A program made the position numbers and the translations under genes. The notes under the pieces were generated by a model. That model was not told the origin of the DNA. It made no database searches and worked only from the letters and a program-made list of their open reading frames with translations. Of a stretch of DNA of 41,443 bases, positions 16,501 to 24,962 are shown one piece after another (the first letter of the stretch is position 1; each line of letters opens with the position of its first letter). The DNA comes from JBOFDK01 sp051656485 (GTDB taxonomy: Bacteria; Bacillota; Clostridia; Lachnospirales; Cellulosilyticaceae), in contig JBOGBZ010000176.1 in NCBI GenBank assembly GCA_051656485.1, forward strand, positions 1 through 41,443. The letters run 5' to 3'.

Positions 16501-17704
16501 ATGCTTCTGGTTTACCGATATTTGCAGTACGCGAAATATTGGTAAGAAATCCCAATGAACAGAGTAAGATAAGTAACGCTGTTCCACCGTAACTAACCAT
16601 TGGTAATTGCATACCTGTTGTAGGCAGCGTACCTGTATTTACAGCAACATTAATCAGAACTTGAATACCTACCATCCCTGTAATACCTGTCGCGACCAAC
16701 GCCCCAAACAGGTCATAAGCCTGCGAGGCGATGGTCAGCCCCCTCATCACCAGAACGCCATAGGCCAGTAAGAGCATTACCGCACCAACGAGTCCCAGCT
16801 CTTCACATATAACTGCAAAAATAATATCATTATAAGGTTCTGGTAAGAAACCTAATTTCTGAATACCTTGTCCTAAGCCTTTACCAAAAACGCCTCCCGA
16901 ACCTACTGCATATAAGGATTGAATAGGCTGATACCCATCTCCTTTTGGATCTAGCCAAGGGTCTTTCCATACCCTTACACGATCTAAACGGTATTGTTTC
17001 AAGAGATGACCAAAGACACCTGGCAACTCTTGTGTAGGATCTGTATTCATTGCCAAGCTGTAAACGCCCCCAATCAATACCCCTACACCAATAACTGCAA
17101 CTATGTAATACCATACTTTTGGCGTTGAAACAAAAAGTATCAAAAAGCCGATAAAAGCAATAACGATGGCCGAGCTCATGTTCTCAATAGCGATGATTAC
17201 CGTAGGTAATAAGATAATACATCCACCCCATATCACATAGAGGAGATGATGCAACTTCTTACGGTATTTCACTACATATGCTGAAAGCATAATAATCAGT
17301 CCCATTTTTACAATTTCAGATGGCTGAAAAGTAAGACCAAACGGAAGCTGTATCCAACGACGTGCTCCATTCACTTCTACCCCGATGACAAAAACGCTCA
17401 AGGAAATCGCAAGGGATCCAAAATACGCACATTTGGCGACAAACATATTGGATAGGATGCGATAGTCTAGCTTATAAGTGATAAAAAGCATCCCTAGAAT
17501 GCCCGCAAATCCAATAAGTCCTTGTTTGATGGCAAAGTCAAAAGGATTGCCTGAATTATTCATGGCATGGTAGTGGCTGGCACTATATACCATAACAACG
17601 CCAAATGCTACAATCATAATAATAACGGCTATTAATAAAATATCGGGTGTATGTTTTGTTGGGCCTTTTTTTCTCGCGGTAAGTGTACTTTCATTTCTTG
17701 CCAT
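16499..17704 (-). CDS. ftsW: SEDS-family peptidoglycan polymerase FtsW/SpoVE
   Basis: 401 aa with about ten transmembrane segments. SEDS hallmarks are visible: ARRWIQLPFGLTFQPSE in the first third, the long extracytoplasmic loop with FLPEPYNDIIFAVICEELGLVG, and GMQLPMVSYGGT near the end. SEDS proteins polymerise lipid II glycan strands with a partner class B PBP; two candidate partners (pbpB, spoVD) lie in this cluster. In B. subtilis the gene at this position is spoVE, so a sporulation role is as likely as a vegetative FtsW role. It starts seven bases after murD, with GAGGGGTGAGG upstream. murG, the usual next gene, is missing. Confidence 0.93.
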   Translation of the reverse strand: MARNESTLTARKKGPTKHTPDILLIAVIIMIVAFGVVMVYSASHYHAMNNSGNPFDFAIKQGLIGFAGILGMLFITYKLDYRILSNMFVAKCAYFGSLAISLSVFVIGVEVNGARRWIQLPFGLTFQPSEIVKMGLIIMLSAYVVKYRKKLHHLLYVIWGGCIILLPTVIIAIENMSSAIVIAFIGFLILFVSTPKVWYYIVAVIGVGVLIGGVYSLAMNTDPTQELPGVFGHLLKQYRLDRVRVWKDPWLDPKGDGYQPIQSLYAVGSGGVFGKGLGQGIQKLGFLPEPYNDIIFAVICEELGLVGAVMLLLAYGVLVMRGLTIASQAYDLFGALVATGITGMVGIQVLINVAVNTGTLPTTGMQLPMVSYGGTALLILLCSLGFLTNISRTANIGKPEA

Positions 17705-17711
17705 ACTTTCC

Positions 17712-19067
17712 TCACCCCTCTAATTGATTCACAAATTCTCTAAACAGATCTCCTCTTTGTTCAAAACTCTCAAACATATCCCAGCTTGCACATGCAGGCG
17801 ATAAAAGGACACATTCTTCGCTTTGGGCACATTGATAAGCATTCTCTATAGCTGCTTCAAAACTATCAAACGCTTCAATGGCTTCAAATCCTTGTGCATG
17901 GCATTCACTTATGATCTGCTCTTTTGTTTCCCCTATCACATAAACTTTTTTGACGCGTCCTTCAAAAAGCTTGATCCAGTCTTCAAAAGTGGTCTTCTTG
18001 TCCATCCCACCAGCAATTAAATGGATCGGCTTTTCCATGGCAAGAACACCTGTTATGGCTGCATCTACATTGGTTGCTTTGGAATCATTATAGTATGCCA
18101 CACCTTTTTTGGTAGTAATGTACTCGATACGATGTGCTACACCACTAAAAGCTAATAGTTCTTTAATGATGATTGCATTTGGAACGCCTATACCTTTACA
18201 GAGAGCGATCGCTGCTAAGGCATTTTCTACATTATGATTGCCTAGAATCTTAAGGTCTTTAATAGCACATAAAGCAGTCTCTTCACCTGACATGTTTTCA
18301 TAAAGGATACCTTCTCTTGCAAACGTCCCATAATCTACTGTGTCTTTTGCATTAAAGGTAACCATACGTGCCTTACTTTTTGTCTTCGCTTCTTCATAGT
18401 AAGGGTCATTGGCATTTAAGATGAAGTAATCCGCTTCACTTTGATATGCTGCTACTTGATACTTGGCTTCACAATAATTCGCCATGGTCTTATGACGATT
18501 CAGATGATCCGGTGTGATATTTAAAAGTGCTGCTACTCGAGGATGAAAAGTCTTGGTCATCTCAAGCTGGAAGCTACTTACCTCTGCCACTGCAATCCCA
18601 TCTGCTGGAATAGCACTTACATCTTCACTAAAGGCCCTTCCAATATTACCAACAACATATGTATGATCATTGTAGGCTTTGATAATTTGTCCTACTAATG
18701 CTGTGGTGGTTGTCTTTCCATTGGTTCCTGTAATAGCTACGATAGGAGCCTTACAATAAGAAGCCGCAAATTCTAATTCGCCTACTACATCTTGCCCACC
18801 TTCTATTGCTTCTTGAATAAAAGGCAAGTCCGTCGGTACACCAGGACTTAAGATGACTTTATCGTACTGACTAAGCACAGGTGCTTCCTGACTTATAAAA
18901 GTGACCCCTTGTTGTTCCAGTTCTTTTACGGCCTTTTGTACTTCATCATTAAACTGCTCTATTGGTTTTTGGTCATACAGTGTGACTTGATAACCGTTGG
19001 CCGCAGCAAGCTTAGCTGCGCCAATACCACTTCTCGCACATCCTATAACAATCGCTTTATTCTCCAT
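17712..19067 (-). CDS. murD: UDP-N-acetylmuramoylalanine-D-glutamate ligase
   Basis: 451 aa, the family length. Three Mur-ligase domains: an N-terminal UDP-binding Rossmann domain (GCARSGIGAAKLA near residue 9), the central ATPase with the P-loop AITGTNGKTTTTALVGQ at about 111-127 and NITPDHLNRH, and a C-terminal domain with GVAHRIEYI...YNDSKATN, the MurD-specific C-terminal signature. It adds D-Glu to UDP-MurNAc-L-Ala in the cytoplasm. It lies between mraY and ftsW in tight spacing, with GGAGGGAG before the ATG. Confidence 0.96.
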   Translation of the reverse strand: MENKAIVIGCARSGIGAAKLAAANGYQVTLYDQKPIEQFNDEVQKAVKELEQQGVTFISQEAPVLSQYDKVILSPGVPTDLPFIQEAIEGGQDVVGELEFAASYCKAPIVAITGTNGKTTTTALVGQIIKAYNDHTYVVGNIGRAFSEDVSAIPADGIAVAEVSSFQLEMTKTFHPRVAALLNITPDHLNRHKTMANYCEAKYQVAAYQSEADYFILNANDPYYEEAKTKSKARMVTFNAKDTVDYGTFAREGILYENMSGEETALCAIKDLKILGNHNVENALAAIALCKGIGVPNAIIIKELLAFSGVAHRIEYITTKKGVAYYNDSKATNVDAAITGVLAMEKPIHLIAGGMDKKTTFEDWIKLFEGRVKKVYVIGETKEQIISECHAQGFEAIEAFDSFEAAIENAYQCAQSEECVLLSPACASWDMFESFEQRGDLFREFVNQLEG

Positions 19068-19086
19068 GTATTCTCCCTCCTATCCC

Positions 19087-20043
19087 TTATAAGGCAATTA
19101 ATCCAATTAAACACATCATAGCTGTTACGATACAAAAGACAGTCACAACTTTTGTTTCTGGCCAGCCACCTAACTCAAAATGGTGATGGATTGGTGCCAT
19201 TCTAAAGAAACGTTTTTTTGTCTTTTTAAAGTAAAGCACTTGAATCGTTACTGACAATACTTCAATCACATAAATAATACCTACTATAAGAATAAATAGT
19301 GGCATTTTCATTAAGAAAGCTATACCTGCTACAAAACCACCTAATGCCAAAGAACCTGTATCCCCCATAAATACTTTAGCAGGATACGTATTGAAAAGTA
19401 AGAAGCCCATCAAACTTCCTACTGTCGCTGCTGCAATAGGTGTCACAGGATTCACTGTCGCAAAAGCTACCATTGTGAAAAACGTGGTTACAAGCACTGT
19501 TACACTTGAAGCTAAGCCATCTAAACCATCTGTCAAATTGACTGCATTGACAATAGCTAATACCCCAATGACAAGTAGTGGCCAGTAAAGTATTCCAAAG
19601 TCCCAATACACTTCACCATTCGTGAATGGTAGGAGTACTTTTGTATCTAATCCTAAATAAAACTTTAATAAATAAGCAAATCCTAACGTTACAATGAGTT
19701 GTCCGATAATCTTCTGCATCGGTGTAAGTCCTAGTGAACGTTTCTTGATAATTTTGATGTAGTCATCTAAAAACCCAATCACACCAAAGCCTAGTGTTAC
19801 AAACAAAACAGTTTGCACATATTTATTACCAATCACAAAAAGTAGACTGGTTAGTAAAATACTTGTAAGAATGATAATCCCACCCATTGTAGGCGTCCCC
19901 GTCTTTTTAAGATGGGTACTTGGGCCATCATCTCTTACTGTCTGCCCAAATTTAAGACGCTTTAAAAATGGAATCATTACAGGACTAATGACTACATTTA
20001 AAAAGAAAGCTATTAAAACCGCATAAAACGCTTGATTATTCAT
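19087..20043 (-). CDS. mraY: Phospho-N-acetylmuramoyl-pentapeptide-transferase
   Basis: 318 aa, about ten transmembrane helices. Family motifs: RDDGPSTHLKKTGTPTMGG at about 37-55, FLDDYIKI, NAVNLTDGLDGLA (catalytic DD/DG region), FMGDTGSLALGG and MAPIHHHFELGGWPE. MraY makes lipid I from UDP-MurNAc-pentapeptide and undecaprenyl phosphate, the first membrane step of peptidoglycan synthesis. The start codon overlaps the end of murF by eight bases, which implies translational coupling. Confidence 0.97.
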   Translation of the reverse strand: MNNQAFYAVLIAFFLNVVISPVMIPFLKRLKFGQTVRDDGPSTHLKKTGTPTMGGIIILTSILLTSLLFVIGNKYVQTVLFVTLGFGVIGFLDDYIKIIKKRSLGLTPMQKIIGQLIVTLGFAYLLKFYLGLDTKVLLPFTNGEVYWDFGILYWPLLVIGVLAIVNAVNLTDGLDGLASSVTVLVTTFFTMVAFATVNPVTPIAAATVGSLMGFLLFNTYPAKVFMGDTGSLALGGFVAGIAFLMKMPLFILIVGIIYVIEVLSVTIQVLYFKKTKKRFFRMAPIHHHFELGGWPETKVVTVFCIVTAMMCLIGLIAL

Positions 20044-21424
20044 GATTATTCACCTTTCCTAATGCCTTTACAATTTCTTCAAATGCCATGCCACGCGATG
20101 CCTTCACTAAAACAGTGTCTTGTAATGCGATGTGCTCACCTAGCGCTTCTATACATGCTTCTTTCGTTGCATAATGATACGTTTCGCTCCCATCACTTAC
20201 TTCTAATAACCCTGCTTGAATATATCTTCCCAAATCGCCTACTGCGATCAGACAATCGACGTCTAGCTGAGCTATTTGTCTACCTACTTCTTTATGCAAG
20301 TTTTCTGCAAAGTCACCCATTTCGAACATGTCACCCAGTATAGCTATACGTTTTCCGCTTGTTTTATAATGTGCTAAAACTTTCAATGCCGCTACCATGG
20401 AGTCTGGACTCGCATTATAGGCATCATCAATAACTGTCATTCCTGTTGGATAAGTCTTTATATTCATACGCATCTTACTTGGGATATATGCCATTAACCC
20501 TTCGAGTATTTGTTCTTTTGTGAGTTCAAAATACTCTGCAATGGCGATAGCAACTAAACTATTGTATACCATATGTTCGCCTAATGCAGGAATTGTAATG
20601 TCATAGGTATCTTTTGGGGTTTGAACACAAGCATAAGTCATGGTATCTTTCATGATGATCTCAGATGCACGGTACATTTGATGCGGTGCTTGACCACAAC
20701 TTATCACAGGATGCTCTTCGCTTTCTTGAACTTGCCCAAGTAACGGATCATCTCCATTAATCACAAGAGGTCCTCCTGATTTAAGTCCATCTAAAATCTC
20801 TAATTTTGCTTGTAAGATGCCTTCCTGACTTCCTAAGTTTTCAATATGTGATACACCTATGTTTGTAATAACTGCTAAGTCTGGACTTGCAGTCACACTT
20901 AAACGATGAATTTCATTGAAATGGTTCATTCCCATCTCTACAACAGCCATCTGATGTGCTTCTTCTAGACGGAATAAAGTAAGAGGCAGACCAATTTCGT
21001 TGTTAAAGTTACCTTCTGTCTTTAAAGTATTGTACTTAGCACTTAATACTGCTGCGATTAAGTCTTTTGTCGTCGTCTTACCCACACTACCTGTAACTGC
21101 AACCACTGGAACATCAAACTTTCCACGATAAAAAGCAGCAAGGTCTAGCAGTGCTTTACGTGTATCTGCTACCCATATTGTAACCATTTCCGGATGGGCT
21201 AACTCATTTTTCTCACTTAAAGTAGCAATAGCTCCTTGTGCAAAAGCATCACCAACAAAAGCATGCCCATCAAATCGTTCCCCTTTTAGGGGAACGAATA
21301 GGCTACCATCCGTGATTTGTCTTGTATCTGTAATAATAGATGTAATTAATTTATTGCCAATTTGCTCATTATTTAAACATCTTCCACCCGTCGCATAAAT
21401 AATATCTTGGATTGTTAACTGCAT
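20036..21424 (-). CDS. murF: UDP-N-acetylmuramoyl-tripeptide-D-alanyl-D-alanine ligase
   Basis: 462 aa. Mur-ligase architecture: N-terminal MurF domain, central P-loop AVTGSVGKTTTKDLI at about 107-121, GMNHFNEIHRLS, and a C-terminal domain with DDAYNASPDSM and AILGDMFEMG, which are MurF-type. It adds D-Ala-D-Ala to UDP-MurNAc-tripeptide, giving the substrate of MraY, which follows immediately. It overlaps murE by ten bases and mraY by eight, so the three are translationally coupled. AGGGGGAAGG lies before the ATG inside murE. Confidence 0.96.
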   Translation of the reverse strand: MQLTIQDIIYATGGRCLNNEQIGNKLITSIITDTRQITDGSLFVPLKGERFDGHAFVGDAFAQGAIATLSEKNELAHPEMVTIWVADTRKALLDLAAFYRGKFDVPVVAVTGSVGKTTTKDLIAAVLSAKYNTLKTEGNFNNEIGLPLTLFRLEEAHQMAVVEMGMNHFNEIHRLSVTASPDLAVITNIGVSHIENLGSQEGILQAKLEILDGLKSGGPLVINGDDPLLGQVQESEEHPVISCGQAPHQMYRASEIIMKDTMTYACVQTPKDTYDITIPALGEHMVYNSLVAIAIAEYFELTKEQILEGLMAYIPSKMRMNIKTYPTGMTVIDDAYNASPDSMVAALKVLAHYKTSGKRIAILGDMFEMGDFAENLHKEVGRQIAQLDVDCLIAVGDLGRYIQAGLLEVSDGSETYHYATKEACIEALGEHIALQDTVLVKASRGMAFEEIVKALGKVNNHE

Positions 21425-22872
21425 GACCCTTCCCCCTGTATAAATGCTTGCACCACTTCTGAATCATCAAAATGAATGATGCGTTCTTTTAGGATTTGAT
21501 AGTTTTCATGACCTTTCCCTGCCACAAGTACCACATCGTCTTGCGCAGCCATCTGTAGTGCTTGATGAATGGCTTCTTTACGATCTTCTATCATGCGATA
21601 AGGTGTCGTCTGTCTTTTCACCCCTACTTCTACTTGTTCTAAAATACGTAGTGGGTCTTCGCTTCGTGGGTTATCAGAAGTTACGACAACATAATCCGAA
21701 TATTTCGCTGCCATTTCACCCATGATTGGACGCTTGGTATTATCACGGTCACCACCACAGCCAAACACTGTAATAATACGCCCCTTTACAAATTGTGTGA
21801 TCGCCTGAAGCACATTTTCAAGTCCATCTGGTGTATGTGCATAATCTACAATCACACTATAGCCCTTTGGTGCACCAAAAGACTGGATACGTCCTGGAAC
21901 CCCTTTCACACTTTTAAGTGCTTCTAAAATAGTTTCCATATCTAATCCTAGTGCACGCGCACTAATAATGACTGCCATTGTATTGTATACTGTAAATTTA
22001 CCTGGAATAGGAACGACTACCTTATACGTCCCTTCAGGTGTTTCTAAAGTATAGCTCGCATCCCCAGCAGTGATACAGATATCATGTGCTGTATAATCTG
22101 CTTTTTTATCAATACCATAAGTAATAACTTTACAAGTGCTTTCAGCAATCATCGTTGTCGCATAAGGACTATCTGTATTAATAACCCCTACTTGACATTG
22201 TTTGAAAAGTTTTGCTTTAGCCAATGCATAGTTTTCCATTGTCTCATGAAAATCTAAGTGATCTTGGGTAAGGTTTGTAAAGATACCTACTTTAAAGTCT
22301 GTGCCTTTTACACGTGCTAATTCTAGCGCATGAGAAGATACTTCCATCAGACAATGTGATACTTGACTTTCTTGCATTGTATGGAAAAGCTTTTGAAGAT
22401 CAATGGATTCAGGTGTTGTATGCTGCGATTTAAGTACTGTATCACCAATACGATTTTCAATAGTTCCTATCACACCAATTTTATTTCCCATGCGTTCAAG
22501 TATTTGCCCTAATAAAAAGGTAATACTTGTTTTACCATTGGTCCCTGTCACCCCTACAACTTGTAGTTTTTGTGAAGGTGTATCATACATATTGTTTGCA
22601 AGTATCGCCATCACTTCGCGGGCATTACTCACTTGTACAACAGTAATACCTTCTGGTACCGCCACGCGATCTTCTAAAACAACGGTCTTCGCACCATTAG
22701 CAATAGCTGCATCAATATACTGATGTCCATCTGTCTTGAAGCCTTTAATAGCCATGAACAAACCATCCTTTGTTTTGATGCGTGAATCATATATAATTTG
22801 ATCTACAATTGTATCAGTCGTTCCCTCTATAAGGTTGTAAGATATGTCTTGTAGTAATTCTTTTAAGATCAT
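21415..22872 (-). CDS. murE: UDP-N-acetylmuramoyl-tripeptide synthetase (meso-diaminopimelate-adding MurE)
   Basis: 485 aa. The P-loop GTNGKTS is at 110-116, HTTPES at 151-156 and the conserved LTQDHLDFH at about 201-209. The amino-acid selectivity motif at 400-403 is DNPR, which in the family marks meso-diaminopimelate rather than L-lysine ligases, so the peptidoglycan should be of the mDAP type. First of the overlapping murE-murF-mraY series. GGGAGG lies before the ATG. It starts 73 bases after spoVD with no clear terminator between. Confidence 0.96.
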   Translation of the reverse strand: MILKELLQDISYNLIEGTTDTIVDQIIYDSRIKTKDGLFMAIKGFKTDGHQYIDAAIANGAKTVVLEDRVAVPEGITVVQVSNAREVMAILANNMYDTPSQKLQVVGVTGTNGKTSITFLLGQILERMGNKIGVIGTIENRIGDTVLKSQHTTPESIDLQKLFHTMQESQVSHCLMEVSSHALELARVKGTDFKVGIFTNLTQDHLDFHETMENYALAKAKLFKQCQVGVINTDSPYATTMIAESTCKVITYGIDKKADYTAHDICITAGDASYTLETPEGTYKVVVPIPGKFTVYNTMAVIISARALGLDMETILEALKSVKGVPGRIQSFGAPKGYSVIVDYAHTPDGLENVLQAITQFVKGRIITVFGCGGDRDNTKRPIMGEMAAKYSDYVVVTSDNPRSEDPLRILEQVEVGVKRQTTPYRMIEDRKEAIHQALQMAAQDDVVLVAGKGHENYQILKERIIHFDDSEVVQAFIQGEGSCS

Positions 22873-22945
22873 AAGAAGCCTCCCATTTTTTTGCTAACAT
22901 TTTCTTAGTTATTATATCATGTATTATTTAGATTACAAAGAGAAG

Positions 22946-24895
22946 TTACTCTGTATAGAGGAGAATTTTGCTTGTTTTATTCATCTTTTCTCCACTTGAC
23001 GGCAATTGCCTTAGCACTTCACTTCCTTCTCCTATTGTTTCAATTTGTACACCTAGTTCTTTGGCAAGCTTACGTGCATCTTCTACGGTTAATCCTTCAA
23101 AAGCTGGCACTTCAACTTGCTGTACTTCTTCTAGTGCTTGTTCTTTTTCTGTATAGATTGGTTCAATTTCAAGATACGGTATTGCATTACCTAGCACTTC
23201 CTTCATGACTGGCCCTGCAACAGCTCCTCCATAGTATACACCTTTTGGTTCATCGATAAGCACAATCCCTATAACACTTGGATTTTCTGCTGGTGCAAAC
23301 GCCATAAAAGAAGCTATGTATTTGCCTGAACGTCTAGGTAGTTTTTCTGATGTTGCTGTTTTGCCACCTATACGATACCCTGGAATATAACTTTTGTTAC
23401 CTGTTCCCTCTGACACAACACTTTCTAATATATGCTTTAATTGCTCACTTGTTTCTGTGGAAATAATTTGGTCACCTTTTTGATAAGGAAATGATTCCAC
23501 TACGTTACCATTTGCATCGATAATTTCTTTTCCAAAGTGAGGCGTAATGACATAACCACCATTAATCATCGCAGATGCACTGGTCAGAAGTTGTAGCGGT
23601 GTAATCTGAAAAGATTGCCCGAAAGACATGGTTGCTAATTCTACTGGTCCCACTTTTTCTTTCTTATGTAAAATACCGACTGCTTCTCCTGGTAAGTCAA
23701 TGCCGGTCTTACGTGTAAAACCAAAACGTACCATATAATCATAAAACGTTTCCGCACCAAGTCGTTCTGCTACATCCATAAAGACAGGGTTACATGAATT
23801 TTGAACACCTTGAATAAAAGTTTGCTGACCATGTGACCTTGGACTTCTCCAACATTTAATGGTTCTTCCTGCAACGACCCTTGAACCACCGCAGTTAAAG
23901 CTACTTTCAGGTTCCACTACATTAGACTCAAGCCCCATGGCAGATGTAAATACTTTGAAAGTTGACCCCGGCTCATAGGTATCATTAATGGTGAAGTTAC
24001 GCCACATCTGATTGAGCTCATTTTGTTTTTCAGTAGGGGTTAACGTATGCCATATGGCCTGTAATTCTTCATTATTAATAGTGAACGGCTCATTCAAATT
24101 AAAGTCTGGGGTATTTGCCATGGCATAAATCTCCCCATTTTGTGGATTCATTAAGATGATCGTGCCACGTTTGGCATCTTTTTCTGCGACTACTTTTTCA
24201 ATGGCTTGCTGAGCATACTGTTGTAACGTCATGTCTAAGGTTGTCACTAAATGATTGCCCGGTGTGGGGTCGATACGAATTTCTGCAGTCTCCATGCGCC
24301 TTTCACCTCGGCCATTGGTTTCCATCAGAATATTCCCTACTTTACCTTTTAGATAGCTATCATACTGCACTTCCAAACCAATGATTCCTTGATTGTCTTT
24401 TCCTACAAAACCAATCACTTGTGATGCCAGTTCATTGTATGGATAGTACCTTTTAGAATCTGCATCCACCTTGACACCTGGTAAGTTCATTTCGCGTATT
24501 TCATCTGCTATTTCTTTGTCTATCTTTGTTGCAATACGTTCAAAAGCTACTTTCTTCGTTACTTTCTTATAGACCTCTTCATAGGTCAATCCTAGCTTTT
24601 CAGAAAGGACCTTCGCTACCATTTCAGCATCCTCAATTTGAGCATGTACCACACCAACGGTAGCTACAGATGCACTTTGTGCAATAATATTCATATTCCT
24701 GTCATAGATTGTCCCTCTCGTAGGCGCAATAGCTCGGTCTCTGGTATGTTGTTCTAACGCTTTACCTTGTAGCATTTCTCCTTCTGATATTTGTACGTAT
24801 CCGAGCCTAATAATCATCCCTAGCATAGCTGTCAGAAACAATGCACTTGCTATAAGGATACGTCTTTTTACAGTCATCGGGGTAGTTGATTTCAT
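22946..24895 (-). CDS. spoVD: SpoVD-like class B penicillin-binding protein with one PASTA domain
   Basis: 649 aa. One N-terminal membrane anchor (about 10-32), a PBP dimerisation domain with RGTIYDRNM, and a transpeptidase domain with S311-T-F-K314 and S367-C-N369. The third motif reads K512-T-A514 instead of the usual KTG (GGKTATSEK). A C-terminal PASTA domain (about 595-649) closes the protein. In B. subtilis SpoVD is the cortex transpeptidase paired with SpoVE. Two class B PBPs in tandem (pbpB then spoVD) is the Firmicutes dcw layout, which supports SpoVD for this second one. A GTG at 24961 opens the same frame, but AAGGAGG before the ATG at 24895 decides the start. Confidence 0.9.
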   Translation of the reverse strand: MKSTTPMTVKRRILIASALFLTAMLGMIIRLGYVQISEGEMLQGKALEQHTRDRAIAPTRGTIYDRNMNIIAQSASVATVGVVHAQIEDAEMVAKVLSEKLGLTYEEVYKKVTKKVAFERIATKIDKEIADEIREMNLPGVKVDADSKRYYPYNELASQVIGFVGKDNQGIIGLEVQYDSYLKGKVGNILMETNGRGERRMETAEIRIDPTPGNHLVTTLDMTLQQYAQQAIEKVVAEKDAKRGTIILMNPQNGEIYAMANTPDFNLNEPFTINNEELQAIWHTLTPTEKQNELNQMWRNFTINDTYEPGSTFKVFTSAMGLESNVVEPESSFNCGGSRVVAGRTIKCWRSPRSHGQQTFIQGVQNSCNPVFMDVAERLGAETFYDYMVRFGFTRKTGIDLPGEAVGILHKKEKVGPVELATMSFGQSFQITPLQLLTSASAMINGGYVITPHFGKEIIDANGNVVESFPYQKGDQIISTETSEQLKHILESVVSEGTGNKSYIPGYRIGGKTATSEKLPRRSGKYIASFMAFAPAENPSVIGIVLIDEPKGVYYGGAVAGPVMKEVLGNAIPYLEIEPIYTEKEQALEEVQQVEVPAFEGLTVEDARKLAKELGVQIETIGEGSEVLRQLPSSGEKMNKTSKILLYTE

Positions 24896-24962
24896 AAAAA
24901 AAGCCTCCTTCTCAAAATAGGTCTTATAAAAGTCTATTTTAAGAAGGATAGCTTTATTCACA

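Noticed and set aside
24900..24945. Inverted repeat AAAATAG...CTATTTT before spoVD as an operator or attenuator
   Set aside because: Only seven-base AT-rich arms with a 13-base loop; expected by chance in this composition.
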